From Xiphydria camelus (lineage: Eukaryota; Arthropoda; Insecta; Hymenoptera; Xiphydriidae), in the NCBI GenBank assembly GCA_963678675.1, contig OY783191.1:14532396-14596395 (forward strand): DNA of 64,000 nt, written 5' to 3'. Position numbers and translations under genes: made by a program. Below, one piece after another: positions 53,816-64,000 of the stretch (its first letter is position 1; each line of letters starts with the position of its first letter). The notes under the pieces are model-generated. The model saw only the letters and a program-made list of their open reading frames with translations. It searched no databases and was not told the DNA's origin.

Positions 53816-54844
53816 AATCGAAGTATTTGCCTTCGAAAGCTATAACTTTTTCCTACTTTTCTGGCAGAAGTCGAATTCCGCTACGAAAGAATTGTCTACT
53901 TTTTGAGCTACTCCACTCAGCAACATAATTTTTGACTTTTTGGTAATTACGGAAGTGTGTATCTTCCAAGTCGTGTTGCATCGATCTAAATAAATGAAAA
54001 TCACTCGGGACCAGGTCTGGAGAATACGCTGGGTGTGGGAGAACTTCCCATTCAAGCTCTATCAATTTTTCTTTCACAGTTTTAGCAACATGAGGCCGAG
54101 CGTTGTCGTGAAGAAGAATCACTGTTCGGCGATTTCATGCAAATAATGGTGGTTTTTGCATCAAATTATAATTTAAACACTCCATAATTGTTGCTAATAA
54201 CGTTCGGCAGTAATTGTTTCATTCAGTTTCAACAGCTTGTAATAAACGACACCTTCCACATCCCACCAAATTGAAAGCATTGTTTTGTGACCATGGATGT
54301 TTCGTTTTGGTAAACACGTTGATGGTTGGCCAGGATGAACCCATGATTTTTTGCGTTTCGGGTTGTCGAAATAGATCCATTTCTTATCACCGGTTACGAT
54401 ACACCATAAAAAAACTTTTCTTTTTATGCTTCGCAAACAAAGAAATCGAAATCTTCAGACGATTAATAGTAGCATTTTCAGTCAATTCATGTAGTAGCTT
54501 TCCGTTTTTTTCAATCTTTCCCATGGCATGTAAACATCGTGAAATTGTAGATTTATCGACTTCAATCTGTTGAGCCAATTCTTTGAGCATTTGAGTAGGG
54601 TTTTCTTCAAATAGAGCTTGCAGTTTTTCATCTTCGAACTTCTTCATTTGACCTGACCGTTGTTTGTCGTGAATATCACAGTTTTCACGTTTTAAGTGAC
54701 GTAACCAGTCTCTACATACTGTTTCTGATGGAGCAGATTAAGTATAAGTTTGCACAAGTAATTGATGAGCTGCAGCAGCACTTTAAAAAAAAATCAAGGT
54801 AGTGTAGAAGTACACATCGAAAAAACAACTTGTCGCGTTCCATT
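53816..54844 (-). pseudogene. mariner transposase, near full length, frameshifted
   Basis: From ATG 54844: MERDKLFF, a decayed part, then KKFEDEKLQALFEENPTQML, QIEVDKSTISRCLHAMGKIE (second HTH), VTGDKKWIYFDNPKRKKSWV (first catalytic Asp), [39 protein letters not shown] (second Asp), [20 protein letters not shown] (third Asp) and a C-terminal EKVIAFEGKYFD after a Trp-to-stop change. All three DD34D aspartates remain but at least four frame changes and one stop make it dead. Flanking TIRs could not be fixed. Confidence 0.85.
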
Positions 54845-55194
54845 TTCTTTGGTTATAGATACAGACTTATATAAACCTAACATGGCAGTTTAATGACTGA
54901 ATGTCAATGGGAAATATCCTTAATTTGAAGTGATAAAGGACAATAATCTTTACAACAAGCAAATAACACAATCATGTCCACCACATTTCACTATTTAAAA
55001 TACACCGTACTTACTCTATGTAGAAATTAAGAAACTAAATTAATGTAAGTTAACCAATTTTATAGGTAATAATAACAGAATTATTAAAAATGAATTTGAT
55101 TTACTTTAGCCTTGCTCCAAATTCCTTGTAAAAAGTCACGCATAGGCAGATTGGTAGATAAAGGTCGGATAAGCTCGTATAAGTTTCCGTCTTA
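54845..55194. other. No recognisable feature
   Basis: AT-rich; the mariner 5' terminus should be here but I cannot place it with confidence. Confidence 0.4.
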
Positions 55195-55490
55195 AAAATG
55201 AATACGGTTCTATACAGCTCGAATATATATTGTATTGTTTTCGTCTTAAATCTGTATTAGAGCCATGTACAACCGTATTTATTTTAATATGGAGACTTTT
55301 ACGGCCTTATTCAACACTTATCTGCCTAATCGGCATCAGTGATTCCTCATTGACCGTCGTTACACCAGAGGTGAAGAAGAGATAAAATAGAAGTGAGGTA
55401 TATGTACACTTCAGGTTTGAAAGGTCGGTGTATAAATTGGAACTCCTGATAGTACGAAAGAGGAAATATATCGATAAAGAAATTGTAAAT
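55195..55490 (+). repeat. Mosaic repeat segment shared with 59525-59810
   Basis: aatacggttctatacagctc, cattgaccgtcgttacacca, gtacgaaagaggaaatatat in the same order at both places. Its last part also occurs at 41400-41460, 42400-42460 and 43400. Confidence 0.7.
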
Positions 55491-55570
55491 TCCTTAAAAA
55501 AGTCGCGCATTGGCAGATTGGTAGATAAGGGTCGGATAAGCTCGTATAAGTTTTCGTATTGAAAATCCCC

Positions 55571-56292
55571 CCACAAAAACAGATTCTCTGTAAAAAAAGG
55601 CGGCATGTTCATTCAGTGCCAACAAAAATTGATACGTAAAATACTCTCCAAAAAAGATTTGAAATCAATTAAGATCGCCATGTTCAAGATTTATGTATTA
55701 AAAGTAAAAGGCATCATTTGAAAGGAAAATTATTGTAAATCAAGTTACTAAAAAATTCGACTAAAAAAATTTATAAAAAAATTTTAATAAAAAAGAACTT
55801 GCCGCGTTTAAGTTTTCATATTTTGTCCACTATGCCGAATAATTGGCAGTGCTTGGACGGTGCTAGAGTGATTCATAAATTACACTGCCGAAGTCAAATT
55901 CAGAGAATTTCAGAAGGCCCCCGCCTAATCGGTTTCCCGTGCGACATTCGGTATACTGGTGGTATCATATTATAAGTGTATGAATTTATTTAAAATCATA
56001 AGTGCATAAACATCGAGTATAATTCTGTCTGAATTTTTTATTTTGAAGAAAAAAACGCGGCAAGTTCTTTTTTATTAAAATTTTTTTATAAATTTTTTTA
56101 GTCGAATTTTTTAGTAACTTGATTTACAATAATTTTCCTTTCAAATGATGCCTTTTACTTTTAATACATAAATCTTGAACATGGCGATCTTAATTGATTT
56201 CAAATCTTTTTTTGAGAGTATTTTACGTATCAATTTTTGTTGGCACTGAATGAACATGCCGCCTTTTTTTACAGAGAATCTGTTTTTGTGGG
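55571..56292. repeat. Foldback repeat, copy B (uninterrupted)
   Basis: Arms of about 240 bp (55571-55808 and about 56053-56292) around a roughly 245-base centre that contains ggcccccgcctaatcggttt. In copy A the Transib element sits exactly at this CGCCT. Non-coding. Confidence 0.85.
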
Positions 56293-56660
56293 AGGATTTC
56301 ACTACTTTTTGGAATTTATTCATGAGGAAGATACGTACATGTAGAAGAATAGCTGTTTATTACCACCAGCGACAGATGCCGTGTCCCCGGGTGTACATGT
56401 AGGAGAATAGTTTTTTATTATTAAGTATTACTGCAGAACGAGTAGGTTAGAAGATTTTCATAAAGACTCACGATTTTCTGACATATCATCTCGTACAGGT
56501 GCAACCGAAGAGGATCTAACTCGTGTCCTGTCCGTAAAAAGATGACTCGATGGACATCGGAGAATGTCAGTCTTGTCAGCGAGCGCCTTCATCCACAGTA
56601 CCCATAGTACTTTCATTGCAATATGGGCTTTTCGTTCCAACTATTCCTGCTTTAAGGAGG
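56293..56660 (+). repeat. Mosaic repeat segment
   Basis: 56293-56365 matches the right flank of copy A; 56410-56660 is a forward copy of 41505-41690 (gtgtcctgtccgtaaaaaga, cgatggacat-ggagaatgtc). Confidence 0.65.
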
Positions 56661-57136
56661 TTCGACTATCAGACGAAAACCAACTTACAGCCCTAATTTT
56701 TTTATATGATATACACGAATACTTTACACAACTAATACGAAAATTTGAGCAATATAGACCGTCTATAGTTTCTTCGTTATTTTATTCTAAAGTTGACCAC
56801 TTTTAACATATCGCCTTATGGCAGACGATTGTACTAAGGTAGATTATCACTGACTTTAACACACATTCCGCCAACTTTAGACTTTGAAAGACTAGTAATT
56901 TGACAGATGAAATATTAAGGATTATGTAAAAAATAAGTAAATTGGGTTTTACCGTATAGTTGCAACGTAATATTGTCATGAAATTCGTTTTGACTTCGCA
57001 AACCATTAGCATGCCATATTAACGGGTAGAAGAAGTCGAAGGCGATGGAGTGGAGGCGATGAACTAAAAATAAAATAAAATTTAGTATATAAATCGAAAC
57101 TTGTAGTAGGAAGGCAGAGGGCAAGCACCGATGAGA
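56661..57136. other. No recognisable feature
   Basis: AT-rich; nothing seen before the tandem array starts. Confidence 0.5.
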
Positions 57137-58053
57137 AAAAAAATAGAAATAAAGTATTATAGTTACCCCGATATTGTAGTTACTCCGATGATTTGTTCTT
57201 CTCCCACGACTTAGATTCTCCAATATGTAGAAATATACCGTCTTCCCATACTGACAGTATACATTCATTTTACCTCTAATATGCCGGAATTAAAAATCTC
57301 TAGAACTCTGCGGTACAATGCCACGGTAGGAATATCAAATTCTACCGACATGACATGCTTCGACAAGGTCTGTATCAACTTTAGCATTATATTGGGGGCA
57401 CTGCACTAATCCTGTGGCACATTTTTCTATCTGAGAATCGTTCTGAAAAAAATAGAAATAAAGTATTATAGTTACCCCGATATTGTAGTTACTCCGATGA
57501 TTTGTTCTTCTCCCACGACTTAGATTCTCCAATATGTAGAAATATACCGTCTTCCCATACTGACAGTATACATTCATTTTACCTCTAATATGCCGGAATT
57601 AAAAATCTCTAGAACTCTGCGGTACAATGCCACGGTAGGAATATCAAATTCTACCGACATGACATGCTTCGACAAGGTCTGTATCAACTTTAGCATTATA
57701 TTGGGGGCACTGCACTAATCCTGTGGCACATTTTTCTATCTGAGAATCGTTCTGAAAAAAATAGAAATAAAGTATTATAGTTACCCCGATATTGTAGTTA
57801 CTCCGATGATTTGTTCTTCTCCCACGACTTAGATTCTCCAATATGTAGAAATATACCGTCTTCCCATACTGACAGTATACATGCATTTTACCTTTAATAT
57901 GCCGGAATTAAAAATCTCTAGAACTCTGCGGTACAATGCCACGGTAGGAATATCAAATTCTACCGACATGACATGCTTCGACAAGGTCTGTATCAACTTT
58001 AGCATTATATTGGGGGCACTGCACTAATCCTGTGGCACATTTTTCTATCTGGG
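57137..58053. repeat. Tandem array, almost three 309-bp units
   Basis: Units start at atagaaataaagtattatag 57143, 57452 and 57761, exactly 309 apart. Only a couple of base changes are visible between units (for example cattcatttt versus catgcatttt in the third), so the amplification is recent. An 80-codon frame repeats in each unit on the minus strand, but with no recognisable protein I treat it as incidental. Confidence 0.9.
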
Positions 58054-58179
58054 AAAGCCGTGGTAGAAAAGTAGGAGATACGATAGAATTGGATTACAAT
58101 AATGAAGTAATTATTTTATTATCTTTTCTTTATCGATATATTTTCCCTTTCGTATTATTAAAAGTTCCAATTATATATT

Positions 58180-58620
58180 ATCGGAACGCTGTACAGCTGT
58201 ACTACCATAATAATATGCTTTCCCAGATAGAAAAATGTGCCACAGGATTAGTGCAGTGCCCTTAATATACCGCTAAAGTTGATACAGACCTTGTCGAAGC
58301 ATGTCATGTCGGTAGAACCTGATATTCATACCGTGGCATTGTACCGCAGAGTTCTAGAGATTTTTAATTCCGGCATATTGGAGGTAAAATGCATGTATAC
58401 TGTCAGTACGGGAAGACGGTATATTATCGGAACGCTGTACAGCTGTACTACCATAATAATATGCTTTCCTAGATAGAAAAATGTGCCACAGGATTAGTGC
58501 AGTGCCCTTAATATACCGCTAAAGTTGATACAGACCTTGTCGAAGCATGTCATGTCGGTCGAACCTGATATTCACACCGTGGCATTGTACCGCAATTCTA
58601 GAGAATTCTTTTCTACCCAG
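58180..58620. repeat. Inverted partial copies of the 309-bp unit
   Basis: atatgctttcccagatagaa (58213) and atatgctttcctagatagaa (58459) start two diverged, reversed copies 246 bases apart. With 57137-58053 they make a large inverted array. Confidence 0.8.
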
Positions 58621-58930
58621 GTTGATTTTTGACTGCGAAGAAAAATCCACCAATCCGTCCCGTTCTCGTATGGCGCTGAAAACAAAAAATAGAATAACCA
58701 CAAAGATATTTGTTCTGTATAAGGGATGAAAATGAGGTTAAGACAGTCAGTTAGGAAGTTACTTATCTGATGCCACTTCTTCCGAGATATAGATGTCTCC
58801 TTCCCTGTTCTTCATGCACCAGCAACCAAAGAAAAATGACACTGCTTCCGTGCACTGTTTTGATTATTAAAAAAAAATCTAAACGATTTGATAATAGCTA
58901 GCTGTCAGAGCGTCTGTCACATTCACCACT
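58610..58930 (+). repeat. Mosaic repeat block, copy 3
   Basis: Same landmark order as 39116-39485. Confidence 0.7.
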
Positions 58931-59527
58931 GTTGAGATTCACTACTCCGATTACACTGAATTTGTACTTTTTATTAACAAGCGCGTCCGAGGATCGAAAA
59001 AATGCGAGGGATATCGTTTCGCGAATGGAAATATTTTTAAATTTTGAAAAACAACTAAACATTCAAGGAATATAGTCTCTCACACACTCTCACATACATT
59101 TTTGATGGCGTATGCGTGTGGCCGCATCTGTGTACACATTTCCGACCATGGCCGAATACCGCCGAAGACAGGCGGAATTTTTGTGACATTTTTACATATA
59201 TATATCGCCCGAGAAATCGGATTCTCGACTTTAATGGGGCGAGGGGCGTGGCTTCGCGTTGCTAAGGAAAAATCTCTGTTAATATGTAACTTACAACATT
59301 TACTCTGGTCTCTATCGATAGAGAATAGTCGATTTATATGGCGTAACTAAGCATAGTTTTGGTTATAACCGTATATTTATTGAGAAAATTCGATGTTAAA
59401 ATTGAGGGGTGAAGGGGGCAGACATTTTTCCTGTAAAGATACACGGGTGCTCGCGGCGACAGCGCTGGCGGCGTCGTTCTGACGACTTGAATGAACATGC
59501 CGCGAGACACTACCGTGTCTCTTGATG
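58931..59527 (+). repeat. 610-bp dispersed repeat, copy 2
   Basis: Partner of 43816-44425, including the terminal gagacactaccgtgtctctt hairpin. Confidence 0.65.
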
Positions 59528-60200
59528 AATACGGTTCTATACAGCTCGAATAGATATTGTATTGTTTTCGTCTTAAATCTGTATCAGGGTCATGTAAAGC
59601 CATATTTATTTTAATATGGAGACTTTTACGGTCTTATTCAACATTTATTTACCTAATCGGCATTAGAGATTCCTCATTGACCGTCGTTACACCAGAGGTG
59701 AAGAAGAGATGAAATAGAAGTGAGATACATGTACACTTCACGTTTGACAGGTCGGTGTATAAATTGGAACTTCTGATAGTACGAAAGAGGAAATATATCG
59801 ATAAAGAAAAAATAATAATAAAGTAGTTGCTCCATTATTGTAATCCAATTCCATTGTATCTCCTATTTTTTCTGCCACGACTTTGATTGTTGATAGTGAA
59901 GAAAAATTAAATTTTTTGGTTGATCCATCGATTCGTCCCGTTCTCGCATGACGTTGAAAACAAAAAGTAGAATGACCACCAAGATATTTGTCCTTCATAC
60001 GTGATCAAAATGAGTTTAAAACGGTCAGTTAGGAAGTAACTTATCTGATGGCAATTCTTCTAAGATACTGGGATCTCCTTATTTGCTCTTTATGCACAAG
60101 CAACCAGAGAAAAATAGCACTGCTTCCGTTCATTACATTGATTATTCGAAAAAATGCAAACGATTATCAAACTATATCGGAGCGTCTGTCACTTCAACTA
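59528..60200 (+). repeat. Mosaic repeat blocks (55195-type, then copy 4)
   Basis: 59528-59810 matches 55195-55490; 59818-60200 is the fourth copy of the 39116-type block. Confidence 0.7.
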
Positions 60201-60508
60201 CTAAGGAGATGACCGATGTTTTTCGGACTGACAGTTAAATTTGGTTCGAGTTTTGGATGTCGGTATTACCACCGAATTACAGGAAACCACTGCGGATCGG
60301 GTGCGCCTACCGATATGCAAACCGCTCCACTGGCATGTATTAAGACGGGCACCCTGTATATAGGTGTACAAAAAAGTTTTAAGATACTTCCATTCCGTAT
60401 CATAAAAGTAATTCAGTTACCGCTCATATATGATATGGCGGCACTTGTTATGCTGTATCGAAACATAAGGGAGTTATAGATATAACCTTTAAATTCTGTG
60501 AACAATAG
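60201..60508. other. Spacer before a mariner; candidate TIR
   Basis: taggtgtacaaaaaagtttt at 60360 looks like a mariner 5' end, but no inverse is seen after the gene. Confidence 0.35.
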
Positions 60509-61532
60509 ATGCAGACCAATAAGCTCTTTATTAGACACTGCATTCGCTATGAATTCCATCAAGGAAAAAGTATTAGGAAAGTATGTGAATCGATCTGTTC
60601 TGTTCTTGGGGACGACGTTGTATCTAAAAGTACATGTGAGTATTGGTATAAGAGATTTAAAAATGGTGATTTTTATGTTAGTGACCGTGAACGTACTGAG
60701 GCCCCTGTAAAGACGGACAACCAGGAACTGCAAGCGTTGCTGGATGAAAACTCTTGCCAGATGGAAAAACAACTTTCAGAATAGCTAGGAGTAATTCAAC
60801 AAACTATTTCCTATCGTTTTCAAGCAATGGGAAAGATTCAAAATGAACAAAGTGGATGCCACACTCTTTGACTCAAGCAAATAAAAATAGCCATCTTTTG
60901 ACATGTGTTTGAATCTTTATAACAAACAACAAAGAAAGTCTTTTTATGGGAAATTGTGACTGGCGATGAAAAGTGAATTTATTTTGATAATGCGAAACGC
61001 TGATATCATTCGGTTGACCCCGGCGAGCCGACGACATCGACGCCAAAGCGCAATATTCATTGTAACAAAGTCATGCTGTGTATATATGGAATATGAAAGG
61101 CGTACTTCATTATGAACTTCTGAAACCTGGCCAGACTGTTACTGCCGATCGCTATCGTCAACAATTAATACGATTGAAGCAAGAAATTGACCAAAAGCGT
61201 CCATTTACTGGCAAAGGAAAACGTTCAGTAAAACTGCTCCATAACAATGCCAGGCGTCATGTGGATTGACCGGTCAAGAATACGTTAATGGTTCTTGGAT
61301 GGGAAGTTGTACCACACCCGGCGTATTCACCAGACTTAGCTCCTACTGGTTTTCACTTGTTTCGGAAAATTCAAAACAAATTGTCTGATGTGAGATTCAA
61401 AACATTTGAAGAAGTCCAAAAATGGGTCGATAACTTCCTCATCTCGCAAGATGAAACTTTCTTTGCGGAAAGCATCCGCGAATTGCCTAAAAGATTGTCA
61501 TTGAAAATAAGGGGGATTATTTTGATGAATAA
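60509..61532 (+). pseudogene. mariner transposase, dead
   Basis: The HTH part FIRHCIRYEFHQGKSIRKVC and YWYKRFKNGDFYVSDRERTE, then several stops (first at 60782). Then VTGDEK-like sequence in another frame, [52 protein letters not shown], and VIENKGDYFDE in a shifted frame to the stop at 61530. The second catalytic Asp (normally LLHDNARPH) is Asn and the conserved Pro is Arg. Related to, but different from, 53816-54844. Confidence 0.85.
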
Positions 61533-61583
61533 GTGGCTGGTATGTTGGGGAAAAGTAGTATAAGTCCAAAATTGGCTAAAGTA

Positions 61584-61745
61584 TGTTAAGTCAATTAATC
61601 ACTTTTGAAAACAGGTATCTATGGTAGGGACACAAGTGATATGTCTTAATAAGTAATAATTACTTATTTTGTTATTTGGACTAGACTTATATCACTTATC
61701 CCTACTGTAGATACCCGTTTTCAGAAGTGATTAATCTACTTAACA
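61584..61745. repeat. Hairpin MITE, about 162 bp
   Basis: Arms of about 65 bp (tgttaagtcaattaatcac ... gtgatat and the inverse) with a few mismatches; centre contains aataagtaataattacttatt. Confidence 0.75.
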
Positions 61746-61819
61746 CATCAAAACGCGAAAATATAATACCATGCGATACCTTTTATTGCCATGGGATTCT
61801 GGGTTTTTATCTATTACCC

Positions 61820-63830
61820 ACAACGGAGTATTCTAATATTGGCAATTGAGATGGATTTATAATTTCATTTTTTAAAAGTTTATCAACCTGTCACACAATT
61901 TCCTGTTTATGGATTAGAGGAAAACGATAATTACGAATATGAACAAGCGTTTCATCTGTAGTTGGAATTTTATGAGTTAAGATATCAGTTTATCCAAATT
62001 TATCGTGTGCGAGGTGAAATCTACCCGTACATGAGGCAATCAAATCCTGCACACTTTCATTTTCTTGTGATCCAAATGACTGAAGTTTAAAACATCATGA
62101 ACAGAATTTACCCTGTTTTCCTCGTTTAACTGGAAACAGTCGGCTTCACCAATTTTATTTTGTACAATCAATTCGCTAAAAGTTCTTATTTCTGGATTTA
62201 TATCGATCATAACTAAATTACAGCACGACTCTAGAGAACCTGAAAAGGATCATTTGCACCCTGGGTTACAAATTAACAACGACTCGACAGAGTTAAAAGC
62301 AAAATCAGATTCTTTAGGTATATGATTCTCAAATTCGTCATGCTCTACTTCATTATTGGACTCATCCATAATAGTAACGTCAAAAACAGATTCAACAGAT
62401 TGTGGCTCAAAAGCAGACGTACTCTTAATTGAATCTGAAACAAGATCATCAGCCAAACTTTGAAAAGATTCAGAATTTATTAAGCGATCCATCGTATCTA
62501 TTACTCGTATATTGGTTTCCGCCTTTATACGCCTTTATTTATAATATTATTATATTCATGAAAAAGGAAATCAATTTTTCCTCCAAAACATTCTAAACAG
62601 AGAGTTTTGCGGATAATTTATTTTAACATCAAAGTAGCAGAGAAACCCGGTTCCCAATAAACCATCTTGTCGAATAAGAAAGTCATTCGATACCATTTGA
62701 AAGATTACTAAATAATCAAATATTTTTATTGGAATAGTACCCATTGTAATTATTGAGTGAGCCGTGATTCCCTTAAGGTTGATTTAATTTTTTTCCTAAA
62801 GAAGTCACTGGGAGATTTAACAGATTTTTCCTTTATGAGATTTACACCGGCTCCAGTATCTACATGAAAATTACACTTCTCTCTAAAAGGTCACCCAAAA
62901 ATTCGATTGGCAAGGATTGGTTATCCCGGCTCAAATTAACGTCGACTACTATGAATCTACTACTACTACTATCCTCGACTTTAACGATATCATCATGGAG
63001 CGCATGTAATCCAAATGGGCATGTTTACAACTTTTTGTACAGCTGTTTAAAGTACATGAATCGGAAGATTAGGGTATTAAAGTAATGTAGGTAAAAAATG
63101 GGTCATTAAAATAATGTTTTTCCAGTATTTTTGAGATGTTAAAAAAGGCATTCGTTTTAAAGCGTCGCACTTTCACCGCCATTTTAACTGACCAATCAGA
63201 GTCGCGCAACAGATTCTCCACCATTCACAAACCCGGGTTTGGGCTCTTGCCAGTGGCTTTAGTGACGTCACTAAGGATTTCGTTTGAATCGAAGTCAAAC
63301 TTTAAACACTAAAAAAAAAGAAATTAGTGCTCAGAAAAAAGAAACAAACACATCTTATTAATAAGCACAAAAAGTATTAACGAATAAGCAAAAAAAAAAA
63401 TCGTGAACATGCCCATTCTTCCGCGGTGCACTCTTCCGCAGAAGAACTTATGCATTTCTCTGTTTCGAATTGGAATTGCCATACTTATTTTAATTTGGAT
63501 TCCGACTATTGCGATTTACGCCATTATTATTTTGCTCTACTTCATTTAATCATTGCTGACATCTTTGTTATATAAAACATTTTTCCACTGCGTGGTTTGT
63601 TTTTCCACAATGTAAACACATATTATTACGAGAGGCAAACAACTTCCTTTTTCAAAATTTCCTAAATTGGCATCCTGACTTCCTGACCTAGTACTAGTGT
63701 TAAATCCCGGATTTGAAAAATTCTGAAGCGGTTTGGGAGAATAGAAGTGGTTTGAATTCATATACGGCGATTGTTGATAACAGAGATTCATTTGTTGCGG
63801 GGATGGAAAAAAACGGATATTTTGCTGGTA
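61820..63830 (-). pseudogene. Ty3/gypsy-type retrotransposon remnant (gag end, protease, start of RT)
   Basis: On the minus strand, in the normal gag-pol order: a CCHC zinc knuckle C-X2-C-X4-H-X4-C at about 63582-63625; an aspartic protease DTGA motif at 62849-62860; an acidic linker (62250-62492); and the start of a reverse transcriptase (LTHKIPTTDE; YRFPLIHKQEI; LLKNEII, 61850-61990). Frames change several times and stops interrupt each part. The catalytic part of RT, RNase H and integrase are absent, and no LTR is visible. Long dead. Confidence 0.7.
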
Positions 63831-63934
63831 ACTAGGATACGCAATCTAAGGAACGCTAGTCTAGAGCTAATTTCGCAATCGGTCAACGGTATTTTGACTC
63901 AATTGTCAAAGTTTAAAACTACATGCACCAGACT
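63831..63934. other. Spacer
   Basis: Short stretch before the last hairpin family member; probably gag sequence too decayed to read. Confidence 0.3.
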
Positions 63935-64000
63935 AAGGGCCGGTTTTACCAAAGCCAAGTTATACCTAGAATAAGTATACCGAGGATAAATTTACACTCT
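63935..64000. repeat. Start of a hairpin MITE, cut by the window end
   Basis: taagggccggttttaccaa matches the outer arm of 40502-40629; the inner part differs (gccaagttatacctagaata), and the other arm would lie outside the window. Confidence 0.55.

Noticed and set aside
57137..58053. CRISPR-like or protein-coding tandem array
   Set aside because: Units of 309 bp with no spacer structure; the repeated 80-codon frame has no protein resemblance.

Overview
The window looks like a transposon-dense, AT-rich, intron-bearing stretch of an insect nuclear genome. Hymenopteran (ant-like) is my best guess, from the mix of mariner, pogo, Transib, piggyBac-type and gypsy remnants and from the insect-like host exons; that is inference. 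There is no operon structure, no CRISPR array, no rRNA and no convincing functional tRNA.

Layout. 1-3000: a deleted pogo-like element, hairpins and a tRNA-like Pol III box pair. 3001-7308: a block bounded by short CCCCGATAGCAAAG-type ends and clustered CAC/GTG repeats. It holds a decayed multi-exon copy of protein kinase D, cut by an 842-bp foldback built from TTCGTTAACGAA-like palindromes. 8.5-13.4 kb: dispersed repeats, a Tc1/mariner-type element with 0.4-kb inverted repeats, and a truncated pogo transposase. 13.6-18.4 kb: a pogo element with a second pogo-type element inside it, itself carrying three further insertions. 20.1-24.0 kb: a repeat split by an XPG/PIN-like plus CXC element, which is split by a foldback, which is split by a MITE. 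26.0-29.8 kb: a TIR element whose ORF is interrupted by a deleted pogo copy and whose 3' part is interrupted by a foldback with Pol III boxes in both arms and four evenly spaced TGACGTCA sites. 29.9 kb: an intact SLC37-like exon. 33.3-37.8 kb: a Transib element with a nearly complete RAG1-related transposase, inserted in a foldback repeat; the same repeat without the insertion lies at 55.6-56.3 kb. 38.6-40.7 kb: nested TIR elements with GCCCAATTGGGC arrays. 39-60 kb: a mosaic repeat family. 45.4-48.9 kb: a second XPG/PIN plus CXC element. 51-55 kb: two mariners and a terminal SLC10A7-like exon. 57-58.6 kb: a very young 309-bp tandem array facing inverted partial copies. 60.5-64 kb: a dead mariner and a gypsy remnant.

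Very little here can act as a working gene. The transposases show frameshifts, stops or lost catalytic residues, except the Transib one, which has at most one visible defect. The three host-gene pieces (protein kinase D, SLC37-like, SLC10A7-like) have no recognised partner exons in the window. The best use of the window is as a record of nested insertions: several junctions can be checked against empty copies present in the same 64 kb.
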